From: Lathyrus oleraceus
Lineage: Eukaryota > Streptophyta > Magnoliopsida > Fabales > Fabaceae
Direction: 5' to 3'
Length of the DNA stretch: 64,000 bases
NCBI RefSeq assembly: GCF_024323335.1
Contig: NC_066581.1
Coordinates: forward strand, 36,040,699-36,104,698
Below, piece after piece: positions 21,844 through 33,690 of the stretch. How positions within the stretch are numbered: position 1 is the stretch's first letter; each line of letters begins with the position of its first letter. Below the pieces are notes generated by a model. That model was not told the origin of the DNA, ran no database searches, and saw nothing but the letters and a program-made list of their open reading frames with translations. The translations under genes and the position numbers were made by a program.

Positions 21844-22944
21844 TGTTGATTCTAAGTGTTGGCAGCAATTTTGGTAAAACAAAGAGTGTTCACAAGATGT
21901 CTTGTGTGATGTCTTAACATAAGATATCCTATGTACCTGCTGGAGTTGAAGAACATATGCAAGCAGGATTGTTTCAGAATGCCACTTACAATGCTAAGGC
22001 TTCTGATATTGGATGTACCTGCTGGAGCTAAATTGGAAGACATATGATGCAGGATTGTTTCAGTTGACATACTCATTGTCATGGTAATTGATATGGTTGT
22101 ACCTGCTATAAAAGGAAACTGGATTATGCAGGATTTTTCCAGATGTCAGACCCGATGTCATGACATCCTGTACACAGAACATTCAGTGTGAATGTCTGGT
22201 GTTTTTGTGATTGCACAATTAGTGGCAATCATTGGTTGATTGAAGATATGGCTAGCTGACGCATTCTATCAGGGATATCAACCAGATTTGTTTATTTTCC
22301 AAGGAGATCTTTACAGCTGATATGAAAAGATTTGATGGAAAATATATCTAGGGTTTTCAAGGTGTCCATTACTTCTATAAAAAAGGACTTAGAAAACCTG
22401 ATTGTACACACAACCAATACTGAGCGAAATTTAGAGAGAGAGCTAGGGTTTGTGTCTGTAGGTCATTCAAGTCATCCATTGATGATTGAATTGGACTCAT
22501 TTGTCTTCTTGATCAAAGCTTTGAAGCAAGATCAAGAGTGTGTCTTCTTGATTGAAACTGTGAAGTAAAATCAAGAATATTGTAATTGAAAAGTATTTTC
22601 TTTTCACAAGGGATTGTTGTTTAAAATCACGGGTGTGTGATTGTAAGGGAAGTGAGTGGATTCTCATATCTAAGAGTGCTTAGGTAGAAATTGCACGGGT
22701 AGAGATTAGGTGAGAAAGACTGTAACTTGGTGAAGTGTACGGATAGTCTTTGAACTAATTCTATTATAGTGAATTTCCTTCCTGGCTTGGTAGCCCCCAG
22801 ACGTGGGTGAGTTGCACCGAACTGGGTTAACAATTACTCGTGTTATTTTCTTTACCATTCTGTTTTTGTTTATCCATTGTTTATAACCAGATATCAGTGT
22901 CGTAACATTATCTTCGACATCTTATATCTGATACCAGAATTTCA
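21844..22944 (+). mobile_element. SIRE-type 3' LTR (1101 bp)
   Basis: It starts TGTTGATTCTAAG right after the polypurine tract and ends CCAGAATTTCA, similar to the end of the Maximus LTR (ACTAGAATTTCA). It contains several TGTCATGACATC-type palindromic motifs. The adjoining sequence from 22945 belongs to a minus-strand Ogre-like ORF1. Confidence 0.8.
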
Positions 22945-22949
22945 GAAAC

Positions 22950-25470
22950 TAATCATCCTAAGGACCCCTTAACAACAATGTCAAATGATCTGGCTACAGG
23001 CGCGTACTTCCTTCAGATGCGTCGAATCTCAGGCTCAAAAGAAGTCTTTATCTGAGCCTTCTCAAGGACAAGCTGATCAACAATCTTCTTCCAAGCACCA
23101 GAAGGCTGAGGCATACTAGAGGAAGATGGGCCCTCTGGATTTCTCTGTCTCTTCACTGCTCAGTCTTCAAGAAGTTCAATAAGCGTGTCTTTATCCTTAG
23201 ACTCAAGCTACAACTCCTCATGCTTTCGACTTAAAGCATGGAACCGCTCTTCCCACATATCCTTCTCATGCTTCATCTTGGCGAGTGCGTCTTCCAACTC
23301 CTCTACATCTTGGTTAAGGAGAGTTAATGGCTCAACCACAACTATAGACATATGTCTCTCACAAGCATACGACATCTTCAACTCCAAAGCTCTCTTATTC
23401 ACCCAAGTAGTGTAAACTTCCAAAGCTACACAGTTGCATGGACCAAGCTCGGATCTTCCTTTCCTATGCACATTATGCCAAGCATGTACCATCTTTTGCT
23501 TCAAATGTTGGGAATCTTTATCCTCTTGATAGAAAAGACCTTCTAACTGAGTTTTATTAGGTTGTCTCTCAAGGGGAACCCAAGTTGACGACGAGTCAAA
23601 GCAGGGTTGTAGTTGATTCCTCCTTGTGTACCAATGAGAGGCACATTAGAGAATTCACCACAACTGTCAATAATATCCAAGCTACTCAATGCAAGGTTAT
23701 CAGTGCATTTCAATGCACCTTCTTATACTATTTTACTTAGACAACTCTATAGTTTATTCTATTATTTTTACTATTTTAGTGTATTTTTATATTTAAGTTT
23801 ATATTTGGTTTTATTTTATTTTCGTACTTTATTTTCAGCATAAATAGGTTTTTCATATCTTATTACTATGCAGATCATAACTTGAGCTACGAGGATCAGA
23901 TTGATGCGTTCTAATATGCGTTGGAAAGCTGAGAGGATAAGATAAAAGTTTCATGTTGAAGTCAAAAGCTGATTCTAAGTGAAGGAGGGTCGAATAATTC
24001 GTTGAAGTTCTAGACTTAATTAAAATAGTTAGTTTGGGCCAGTTTTTGTAATTTTCGGGTCGGATCCTATAAGGGCCCGAATTTACCTTTTATTATATTA
24101 GGTCTTTCACTACTATAGAAATCCTAATTCTGAATTTTGATGAGAGAATATTGCTTAGAAAATTTCATGGAGAGCTAATTCTCAAAGAGCTGATCTATTG
24201 TATTCGAATTCCACTTTGAGGTTTTTATTAATTTCAATTTAATTTCAATTTCTTTTCAATTCTTCCTATAAACTCGTTTTCTTAATTCGATTACTTTCGT
24301 TTGCTTAATTTGATTACTTTCGTTTGCTTAATTCGATTGTTTCTTATAGGATAGAGTTGATTAAATTTGATTGTTTGTATGATCCTTAACTATAATCACG
24401 TTATCGTAGCTTTTTTGTTATCGTGTTTGATTAAGTCGCGTTTGCTTAATTCGCGTCTGCTTAAATCCGGTTGCTTAATTCGGAAATTAGGAACATACAT
24501 CATATAATACCAATCCGGTTGCTTAATTCGGAAATTAGGAACATACATCTTTGATTTAAGTTTTGAACCTTAAAAACCCCATTTTTTCCATTCGTTTGGT
24601 TATAACATTCACGAGTCCTTGTGATACGATATTCGAGTGTCGCTTCCGTTTTACTACACTTTTAAACTCGTTTTTGACCCGTGTGCGACAGCGGATCACA
24701 TAGTCATACCAAATTATATCATCATTAGTGAGGGACATAAGTTTCTGAGACCACCGTAGACACTGTTTGTTCTCCATAAAAGCAAGCGTCTGAGGCAAGT
24801 GCGAAATAAACCACTTGCACAGAAGAGGAAGACAACACATGATAGTCCCACCACCTTTAGAATTCCTAAAATGCAAAGAGAAGTACATATCACCCAACAT
24901 AGTAGGCACGTGATTCCCAATCAAGGAGATTCTAATGGCGTTAACATCAACAAAACCGTCAATGTTAGGGAATAAAGCTAAACCATAGATGAGCAACACA
25001 AAGATGGCTTCAAACGCATCCATACTACCGGGTTGAGAAAAGGCAGTAGCTTTCCCAATGAGAAACTCAGAAGTCAACCCAAATATTCCTCCTTTCTTCA
25101 CCCAATGAGCCTTAATCTCAGACTTATTTAGATGAAGAGATTCAGCTATAATATGAGATCTGGGAATCTCTTCCAATCCACTAAAAGGCACTTTGTCAGA
25201 AATAGGTATTCCCAAGAGATGGGCATACTCCTCCAACGTAGGCATAAGCTGATAATCGGGAAAAGTGAAGCAATGGTAGAGAGGGTCATAGAACTGAACC
25301 AAAACACTCAGAAGTCCTTCAACCATATTAGCAGACAACACAGACAGAAGCTTCCCATGGCGTTGCTTGAAGTCCAAGGGATCTAATACAAAAGATGATA
25401 GCTTCCTTAGCTCTTTCAAATCGGGACATCTAAAATTGTACTTCTTAGTGTTCCTTCGTCCACAATCCAT
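22950..25470 (-). pseudogene. Ogre ORF1 (upstream of gag), interrupted
   Basis: The start is the ATG at 25470 (MDCGRRNTKKYNFRCPDL). The first 300 residues, to about 24560, form a helical domain found in Ogre ORF1 proteins and plant-mobile-domain-like proteins (YDPLYHCFTFPDYQLMPTLEE, shortened here to its recognisable pieces YHCFTFPDYQLMPTLEE and LLIYGLALFPNIDGFVD). An AT-rich insertion follows. The family reading resumes near 23710 (LDIIDSCGEF, then VPLIGTQGGINYNP) and continues through a coiled-coil tail (EELEDALAKMKHEKDMWEER, near 23280). A stop near 23570 also breaks the second part. The function of ORF1 in Ogre is unknown. Confidence 0.72.
23712..24547. mobile_element. Unclassified AT-rich insertion in Ogre ORF1
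   Basis: About 0.8 kb of AT-rich sequence separates the two halves of ORF1. It begins near a GTGCATT/AATGCAC inverted repeat and ends in two copies of a 35-bp segment containing CGGTTGCTTAATTCGG (24476-24510 and 24513-24547). GCTTAATT recurs several times before that. It has no ORF and I could not fix a target duplication or TG...CA termini, so it may be a solo LTR or another small element. Confidence 0.45.
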
Positions 25471-26324
25471 GGTGTGAAAATATTTTCCAATAAAACCTCA
25501 GTTTCTTGAAGTTATTTTTCGTGTGATGAATGTTATGATGCGCATGAATGCATGAATGCAACAATCACAAATAAGGGATCACACACAAGGCAAACAAACA
25601 AAGGTCAAGGGATGAATCAAATCATTGTCAAGATCAATCATCCATTTTGGTGGATTATGGTTTTCACCTTATCAACACCCAAGTTCCATCGATATTGACA
25701 AGACTTGATTGGATCAACCAAGAATCAAAGGGTTTGTTGTGAGTCACGAGCATGAAGCCGGGTTAAGAACCATCCCAAAGGAGTGTACTAAGGATAAAAA
25801 CCTGTGGATCATGTTCTAAAAAGTTCCCATAGTCTTAATTTCATCCATCAGATATTATAGGTTAGGATGACTGACTCATCAACCCATAATATTCTCAAGA
25901 GAAACTCGTCTGAGTGTAGTATCACGTAACAATTGTTATCAAGTCTACACCTGAACAGTCTCCGCACTACGTCCTCAATAGGCCAAGTTGGGTTAACTGT
26001 TCTACGGTCCTCGGCTTCTCGGATCCCAAATCAGAGAAAGTAATGCCTGACCACAAATAACTTGTGTGACATCAATAGCTCTAAAAGGGTATCCACTGAG
26101 TAGATGGGTCTCAAGCCAACTTGTTAAGGACTACTCCACACAAGTCGAACATGACTACACCATCCTCCTATCTTAATTGCACTGAAGTTCGGGTTAGAAC
26201 TTATCTCACTACTTAGAGATCACTAAGCATAACAAGCAGATTATATCACACAAAACAAGTATACAAACATCAAATACACAAATATATACACATAAAAAAG
26301 TAGGCTAAACCCACTGGAGACTAC
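25471..26324 (-). other. Leader of the Ogre-like element
   Basis: It is 854 bp between the PBS and the ORF1 start, with no coding potential. Nothing else is recognised in it. Confidence 0.65.
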
Positions 26325-26342
26325 TCCCCAGCAGAGTCGCCA
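26325..26342 (-). promoter_or_regulatory. Primer binding site, tRNA-Arg type
   Basis: On the minus strand the site reads TGGCGACTCTGCTGGGGA. It is complementary, apart from one G-U position, to the 3' end of plant tRNA-Arg (TCCCCAGCGGAGTCGCCA). Nine bases separate it from the LTR end at 26352. Confidence 0.82.
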
Positions 26343-26351
26343 CTTAATTTC

Positions 26352-28559
26352 TGTAGTGGTAAATTCATGACCATCAAGCTATGGATAAAATTAACGTCAA
26401 TAAAACCAGAGTCGCCACCGTGCTTTTATTGTTTCCAAAGGAAAAGGGAAAAAGTACGAATAAAACCCAAAGATAAGAAGTTTTCAAATCAAAACTAATA
26501 AAATGTCAGAGATTACATGTAAGGGGGTTGGTTACACAAAGGGAAGGTGTTAGCACCCAAAGTTTCCTAGGTACTCCCAGGGAGCCCTTTTTTATGTATG
26601 TATGTGTTTTTGGTATAAAATGATGTTTGCAATAAATAGAGTGTGGGGATAAGAATAGAATTCGTTAATTATATTTTTGTGTTTGACAAGACCTTAGGAC
26701 TTATGCCTACGTACCAACATAAAATGAGGGATCAAAACCTCGTAGTTTGTGGTATCAATTTCAAAGTGAGTGAGTTGCTTTCCACAAAAATTTAAGTTTA
26801 AAAGGGGCACAAAAGGCCTAAGAGAGTTTGAATGAGTGTTAGTTCTTTTTGTCTTTTTGAAATTTTGAGTCAATATGGTTAAGTTCATTTACAAGTTTGA
26901 TTAAGAAAAAGAGTTCAAAAATGCAATGACATAAGACCAAAGTTTCTAGTTCGCAATAAAGTCCAAGTTTAGAATCATAAGCAAATAAGGTTTTGAAAAG
27001 GGGAAGAGATTTGAAATTTAATAAGTGGGAGGAGATGGAGAGACTAATCCTAAAAAAAATTTAAAATTTAAGAGTTGAAAAGATCTGACTAATGGGATGC
27101 AATCCAATAGACAAGAATGTCATATAGAAACCCACTTTTCCTTTGGACTTTAAATCAAGCAATATCAATAAGCAAGTAACATAATGAAGAGCAAGGCATC
27201 CAATAAAGATAACCATATCCAAGCTAGCAACTCCATAGTCTTCTTCATAATCTTCCCCATGTATCAGATGACACACTCCTTGAATAGCTCAGAATAAGGC
27301 ACTAGACACAGGCTCAAAGTAACATTTGCATCAAGACCATGTAGCAGATGAACTCAAGTGGATCCCAATACTTGCATCAGATAAGAATTCAAATCACAAG
27401 AACTTGGTTTCAGAAATGTTGGCATTGGACAAGTCCTTTTGCATAGGGACTTTAGCGCTATGTTAAAAAATCGTAATTGGACTTATGTAGAAGTCACAAA
27501 TATCTGAGGCTGGGTAATAGAAATTTTTGTGTTAATGCATGTTAGAGATATGGTATAATGAATCATACTCCTAAAACATACCACACACAAAAATAAAATG
27601 ATCAAAGGAAGGACCTAATCTCATCCATACTTGTATTGGTTCATCTAACACAAAGTTATTGATGAACCAATTAGCCTTAGGATATTAAGATCTCATTGGC
27701 CAATGGAAGGGATAGGATAGAAAGGGTTTGAAGATGAAGAGAGAGGGGAAATGAGACAAACACAAATTGGTCATGGGAGGTTGACCTCCAAACTAGGGTT
27801 TAAACAAAATGACCTATAATCTTTCACCATAAAAAATGACTTTACAAGCAAAACTAGTTCTAGACCTCAACATGGAAGTTGTTTGGAATGTCATTTAGAG
27901 TAAATTTACTCTTGGAATCATTTTCATATGACAAAACTTGTAGGAGATAGGGTCTAGGGAACCTCAGTTTTGACTAGTTGACTTCCTCTAGTCAACCACC
28001 ATGAACCAACTTGCTAGCTTGACATTATATTGACTTTTGGGACTCATGGAGGATCATATATGAATAAGATGATGTAATATGAAGTATCCCTTGAAATATT
28101 TGATCAATTGTTAAAGAAACTTGTTGAAGAAGTTACACAAGATACCCAGAATTAGGGTTTTCCAGGCAAACCAACTCCAAACTCTTGATGATTTCTTGAT
28201 AAAAATGACATGTGAAGATCATGGGAACCCATATATGATGTCTAGAGCCAATATAAACCAATTCTTGATTGAGCCACTTCCACTGAGGGTCTCAAACCCT
28301 GGATATGAGCTTGATAGGGCATAGGTGAGCATGTACACTACCTACAAAAGCAACAAACTATATATTGACATATCTTGGTATTTTGGTTAGTGAATAAAGA
28401 AAAAAAAACAAAATATGATAATATCCAACGTGCTTGGTGACCTCTCCCAATGCAAACCCAATGAATGAGGGGTAAGGAGGATGCTAAAGTGTAATCCCAA
28501 TGATAATGCATATGGTGAGATAGCATGAGGGATCTTAGGGTCACAATTGGGGTCTTACA
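26352..28559 (-). mobile_element. 5' LTR of the Ogre-like element (2208 bp)
   Basis: On the minus strand it starts TGTAAGACCCCAATTGTGACC (first 20 bases TGTAAGACCCCAATTGTGAC) at 28559 and ends ACCACTACA at 26352. The U5 block shared with the other Ogre LTRs lies near 26530-26580. There is no gene. The 27060-28320 part is plain U3/R sequence with only chance short ORFs. Confidence 0.8.
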
Positions 28560-29471
28560 AGTAGTACTATTACTATTAGAGTAAGGTAAGCGTTTATGCT
28601 TAACTAAGTGACAAAAATGGAAAGGTAAATCTTTATTATCGCTATGAGAAATATTAAGAAAAAGAGAAGATAACATTTTGTGCACAGAGTTAGAAGGGTT
28701 CCCTAATCGTCTATGCCACAAATTAGGAGAGACATAGTCAACAATTTTACAAGTAAAGGAGGGGGGGTGGAGAGTAGGAGAAATATTCTAAGCTTGAATA
28801 ACAAAGAGGTCCCCATGTCTCTTCCTTGAACCAATCACTTTCCTGGAATGTTTATGCAAGATAAGGCATTAAGTATTCCTGAAACTGAGACTACAATGTG
28901 AAGAATCTATAAACCTAGTAGCTGAAATTAAGTTAACATTAAAGGTTGGAATATAATAAACATGAGTGAGGATAAGAGAGTTAGAAAGAAAAATTATTCT
29001 TGTAATGTCAGTCAAAATGGTAAAATCAATAGGTAATTTCATGTTAATGAGAGTAACATGAGAATAAGAAGCAATTTTTTTAAAATTTGGAATGATGTAA
29101 TGAGTATCACCTATATCAATTACCCAATATACTTGTGGCATACCATCCATGAAGTTTGAAACTGAATTGATGTAAATGAGAGTAGCTTCAGACACAATAG
29201 GGGAATGAGAAGACTTTTGTTGATGAAGAAGTTGAACGATATGGTTGTATTCATCTTGGATAGCATCCAAATATTTATAAGAGTCCTGAGGATAATTGCC
29301 ACAAGTATCTATGGGAGTGGAAGCAATGGCGTTTTTGATGGAAGCTTTGGAGATTTTGTAGTTGTAACCTGAAGGGTATCTATACTTCATGAAATAAGTT
29401 TCCACAATGTGATTTATGCACCCATAATGATTGCATACACGTTGGAATAGAGCCACGACCCATGTTAGAAC
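28560..29471 (-). pseudogene. Decayed Ty1/copia gag-protease fragment
   Basis: From 29471 leftwards: a decayed zinc knuckle (CNHYGCINHIVETYF), a linker, a protease whose usual WxxDSGA is now WVIDIGDTHYI (active-site Ser to Ile, near 29115), and a gag-pre-integrase piece (MWHRRLGNPSNSVHKMLSSL, near 28710). Several frameshifts and stops are present. It is cut on the left by the Ogre-like LTR and on the right by element B, so it is one of the oldest layers here. It has no relation to the SIRE elements in the window. Confidence 0.75.
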
Positions 29472-30845
29472 TGAAGGAGAATTGCCATCCAAGGTGCAGC
29501 GGAATTTAAAAATTTCTCCATTTAGTGATCCTTACGAATGGGCATGATCAGTGATAGAATCGTTACCTCTTGTGGCGATTCAAACCTTTGGTGCAGATCT
29601 CTTGTAACGATCAAAACCTTTGATACAGATCCACAGAGTGATCACGAACGTTGAACGATGACAACGTCTCTACTCAGTCCACACGAACGGATTCCTTCAA
29701 TCGCAGTGCTAGCTGTTATGAATGAAGGCTTTGAGTGAGAGAGAGAGGGAAACGAAATTCCAAGTATTCACTTGAATTTCAGTCTGAGTGGAGTTGAGTG
29801 ACAATGCTTCTACCCAAGGGGTTCTATTTATAGAACCACTTGTGTGGGCTTCAAGCTAAAAGGCCCACTTAAGTGTATTTTGGCCCATATCTCATAATAT
29901 GCCAAAATCACTTAAGTATTTGGTACCTTACCATATTTCGTCTCCCACTTAAGTGCACCGTACCTTACGGTGTTCCTTAGTTACTCTATTTCTCATCAAT
30001 CCGTCCTTTGTGTGTGACCCTGTAGGTTTTCGCGACGTTGGCAATTATATTAAATCACGCATTTAATATAATAAACAGTGAGCGGTATCTAGCAACAAAT
30101 CACTGCTACCCAAGTCACGAAAATGTCATGTGATCTGACAAAACCTCCTATGATAATAATTATGTGTATAATTACCCCTTTGCCCTTATATCTATATTGA
30201 ACACAAGGTATAGACCGTGTCATTCTTGTCCAGTTCAATATTGGGCCCATAGACATTTATCCTGTTACGCAGGATTGGCAAATTCCATCTAGGACACTCA
30301 TGTCCCTCAGCATGCTTTGTGGAGTACCCATCAACTGTCTTTATGGTTATCCAGTTACGGACAATGTTGGATCAGCAATAAAACACTCGACTCTACATCT
30401 AGGATCCATAGTGGTTTCAGGTCGAAGAGTGGTATACACTATTATCACCATGAGAATAACTTATGACACTTTGCATAGCTCTCTATATAGTATTCTCATA
30501 GCGGGTCAATCCGGTATAAATATTACTCCTAATATTCATACCTATGTTTAAGACTTGATAACTCTTTATCCATGATCCATGAGATGTGATCATCAGTCTA
30601 AAAACATAATAGTCTTAATGCTTTAATGTTATCCCACTTCACACTAAAGCTCGACTACGGATACTTTAAGAATAGTGTCCTTATGTTTAATGTGTTCTCA
30701 TGATTAAGTCACACTTAATACATTAAACGGACTATCTATTCTAGGGACTTTATTAATCAACCATAATAAAGAAAATGCCTTTTATTATTAATAAATAATT
30801 CGATACAAGTACCAAAAGTATTGGCCTCTAGGGCTTACACCAACA
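29472..30845 (-). mobile_element. Element B 3' LTR (1374 bp)
   Basis: On the minus strand it starts TGTTGGTGTAAGCCCTAGAG at 30845, next to the polypurine tract, and ends TCTCCTTCA at 29472. It matches 44036-44968 for the part retained there. Confidence 0.88.
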
Positions 30846-30858
30846 ATCTCCCACTAGC
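30846..30858 (-). promoter_or_regulatory. Element B polypurine tract
   Basis: The minus strand reads CTAGTGGGAGAT immediately before the LTR TG. Confidence 0.7.
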
Positions 30859-31638
30859 ACTAGAGCCAATCAGGCATACCCCTTATGCCCATTGATCTAG
30901 TATGGCCATCATGCTTCTGCTGCGCAAGAGGCTTTGTTAGTGGGTCAGCATTATTGTCAAGTGTATGTACTCTATATATTTTCATATCTCCTCTATCCAT
31001 TATCTCTCGAATGAGATGATAACGCCAAAGTATGTGTTTGGATCGTTGGTGAGATCTAGGCTCCTTAGCTTATGCGATAGCACCATTGTTATCATAATAT
31101 AGAGAAATGGGATCCACTGTGCTAGGAACTATGTCAAGTTCACTAAGGAACTTCTGATCCAAACAACTTCCTTTGCTGCACTTGAGGCAGCAATATACTC
31201 GGCCTCGGTTGTAGAAACAGCAACTGTATCTTGCTTTGAACTTTTCAAGCTCACATCACCACCATTTAAGCAAAACACATAACCATTGGAATCATTCATA
31301 TTAAAGCGTCTCAGCACTTTGTCTATGTACTCTGACTTAGGCCAAGCATTTTATGATCTATCTCTATAGATTCTGATTCCTAATATATAGGCTGCTTCAC
31401 CTAGGTCCTTCATAGAAACACATTTCCCCAACCAAGACTTTACTCGTTGCAGGGTAGGGATATCGTTTCCTATGAGTAATATGTCATCTACATATAATAC
31501 CAGGAATACGATCATGCTCCCACTAACCTTCTTGTAGACACAAGGCTCATCTTCGTTCTTGATGAATCCATACTGATTTACTGTTTCATCAAAACGGAGA
31601 TTCCATGAGTAGGTCACAGGCTCATCTTGATCCATGAG
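30859..31638 (-). pseudogene. Element B: end of RT and RNase H
   Basis: From 31638 leftwards: MDQDEPVTYSWNLRFDETV, then the copia RT motif LYVDDILLIGND near 31490, MKDLGEAAYILGI near 31400, and RNase H with STTEAEYIAASSA near 31190. DEPVTY belongs to the linker upstream of RT and SWNLRFDE to its later part. They are directly joined, so roughly the first 200 residues of RT are deleted. Stops near 31350 and elsewhere break it further. It continues at 39848 beyond Maximus. Confidence 0.82.
31634..31638. repeat. Target-site duplication ATGAG, left copy
   Basis: It abuts the LTR at 31639; its partner is 39843-39847. Keeping one copy restores the RT-linker reading of element B. Confidence 0.95.
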
Positions 31639-33023
31639 TGAAATTCTAGTTATCAGACTTTGGATGTCACACTGGTTGTTATGACATCCAATTCTGCACA
31701 GACAGGGATTATGCAGAACTTAACAGTAAGTGCAGTAAATAACACAAGTAATTGTTCACCCAGTTCAGTCCAACATGACCTACATCTGGGGGCTACCAAG
31801 CCAGGGAGGAAATCCACTATTAGTAGTATCAATTCAAAGCTAAACTCACCCGTTTACAACTTATCACTTAATCCCTACCCAATGCAATTTCAATCTTAAC
31901 CTAAGATCAGAGTTCCTACTCACTCCCCCTCAATCACCTCAGTGATATTAAAGACACTTTGAAGTCACACTTCAAAAACAACTCTTGATTATGCTTCACA
32001 GCTTAAATCAAGATACACAGCACTCACGCTTAAAAGCTTTGAGTGACACAACACTTACAACTCAATGAACACCCTATGCCAAAGCTATCATCTACTTGAT
32101 AATGGCTTGGCTTACAAGATACGTCTAATACTAGACTCACAAAAATACAGCAGTGAAGTATGATGGACACACAAAATCTTCACGCCTCAAAATCCCCAAA
32201 GCTGAATGAAGGAACGCCTTCCTTTTTATATTGCAGCACCTGGGCTTTTGCACCTGTATTCTCCTGAATTTTAGGTCACACGAGTTCCCACAAATTCAAC
32301 ATTTAGGTTGCTAACAAATAGGCTATTTGTTAGGTTCATTGAATGTAGCTTGGTTGTTGATTTCCTGGATTTTCTCTCAGCTGTTGAATCCCTAAAGAAT
32401 AGCCTGAGAAAAAGCTGAAACAGAAAACTGAACAACCTACAATATAGCATATGCTGTCAGGCATGAATGTCACGACATTCAGCTTGACATCAAGGTCCAT
32501 ATGCTGAGTTTGTTTTTCCAGAAAACAGACTGTACAATTTTGCTGACCTGTACATGATCAAAATGACCATACTACAGTAACAGCTTACATTACTAAATGT
32601 CAAAGTGTCCAACTTAACATTTACACATTTGGCCTTAAGTTAGTTCTGTTATTCTCTTGAAGAACAAACTAAGTTACATGCTGAAGTATAACAGAACACC
32701 ACTCTGTCTAATCTTCAGCAGCTGCTTTCAATGATGAATGTCATAACATCCAGTTTGACATTCAGTCAGTAGGCCTTATGCCAGGTCTGGTCTTTCCTTG
32801 ATAACCAGACTGGAAAATAAATACTAAGTTCTAACAAAACACCTGCTGTTCTATTCCTTAGTATCTGTTGACAGGTATGAATGTCACAGCATCCAGTTTG
32901 ACATTCAATAAATCCTGTGTTAGCTAGTCCTGCAGTGACTACAATGTAGTCACACATACATGTTATGACATCAGTCAAGACATTAGTGTTTTACCATATA
33001 ATGCAGCCAATTAAACACCTACA
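31639..33023 (-). mobile_element. Maximus 3' LTR (1385 bp)
   Basis: On the minus strand it starts TGTAGGTGTTTAATTGG at 33023 and ends TAGAATTTCA at 31639. It is nearly identical to 38458-39842 and contains several ATGTCATGACATT-like palindromes. Confidence 0.95.
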
Positions 33024-33037
33024 AACTCCCCCTTTGG
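33024..33037 (-). promoter_or_regulatory. Maximus polypurine tract
   Basis: The minus strand reads GCCAAAGGGGGAGTT right before the LTR. A second AAAAAGGGGGAG lies at about 33290-33302. Confidence 0.8.
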
Positions 33038-33690
33038 CAAATTTTTGGCTAAAACACTTTGATCCCCATAACAGAGTTCATAGCAGCGGAATAATACTAG
33101 CTAATACACTCAGAGTGGCAGCACACTCACATACATGGAAGTTAAATATCAACTTCACACAGCAGCACACACACAGTTGCTGCAGAGCAGCACACACACA
33201 GTTGCTGCAGGGGAGGGAATCTTCAGATCTGTCATGAGAGTCTGTTGTAGAGACCCACTCTGTCTGTCATGGTGGTTATTATATATTACTCCCCCTTTTT
33301 GTCAAAAATGTTGCCAAAGCCAACAACATAGACAGAGCCCAATGACAGAGTTCCAGACTTGGTTTTACTTCACAGTTTCAACCAAGTTAACATCCCCTTG
33401 ATCTTGCTTCATAGCTTCGATCAAGTAATCACCCACTTTTGCTTTACAGTAGGTACCACCATATCAGATGCCCTGATTTTGTTTCTGACATCCAGAACCA
33501 CTCCTGCATGAACTGCATCCTTGAACTCCTGCAGGTACATTGGCCTTCTCACAGTAGGGTGTCTCCTTACCCTCTTGTATCCACCCTTGTTACAAGTAGC
33601 ATAGCTATGATCTGGTGACCAATCATAACTTAGTACAAATTGTTTAATAGACAGAGATATTAAACAATTTATTCCCAACATCAGTGGTTG
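33038..33690 (-). other. Maximus region between pol and 3' LTR
   Basis: About 650 bp with no recognised gene. It contains two copies of AGCAGCACACACACAGTTGC in tandem (33160-33208) and an extra polypurine-like motif. An 86-codon minus-strand frame (33681-33421) has no family I recognise and may be chance or an env-region remnant. Confidence 0.55.

Larger units (their letters stand above)
12816..22944 (+). mobile_element. SIRE/Maximus-type Ty1/copia derivative with internal deletion
   Basis: From left to right: the end of gag, a zinc knuckle, protease, a short C-terminal piece of RNase H, an env-like ORF (split by an Ogre solo LTR), a 3' region with several AGGGGGAG motifs and a 3' LTR. It matches the intact minus-strand Maximus at 31639-39842 in gag and protease but lacks integrase and RT. 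The 5' LTR and the start of gag are absent: the element starts abruptly next to the Ogre 3' UTR near 12815. No target duplication can be tested because the 5' end is gone. Confidence 0.82.
22945..28559 (-). mobile_element. Ogre-like element, 5' part only (LTR, PBS, leader, ORF1)
   Basis: Read on the minus strand: 5' LTR 28559-26352, tRNA-Arg-type PBS 26342-26325, leader, then ORF1. The sequence breaks off at the SIRE LTR boundary (22944), so gag-pol and the 3' LTR are missing. The LTR (2208 bp) is shorter than that of the other Ogre copies but shares the U5 block GGGTGCTAACACCTTCCCTT and GCACGGTGGCGACTCTG near its end. It is probably a related Ogre/Tat subfamily. Confidence 0.78.

Noticed and set aside
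22940..22955. Target-site duplication at the right end of the SIRE 3' LTR
   Set aside because: The 5' end of that element is missing, so no partner sequence can be compared.
23712..24547. Calling this insertion a solo LTR
   Set aside because: I could not find matching 5-bp duplications or clear TG...CA ends, so it is left unclassified.
30300..30551. 83-codon plus-strand frame
   Set aside because: It lies entirely inside the LTR of minus-strand element B and has no similarity I recognise.
33421..33681. 86-codon frame downstream of Maximus pol as a gene
   Set aside because: No family recognised, and it lies in the non-coding 3' region; kept only as a remark.
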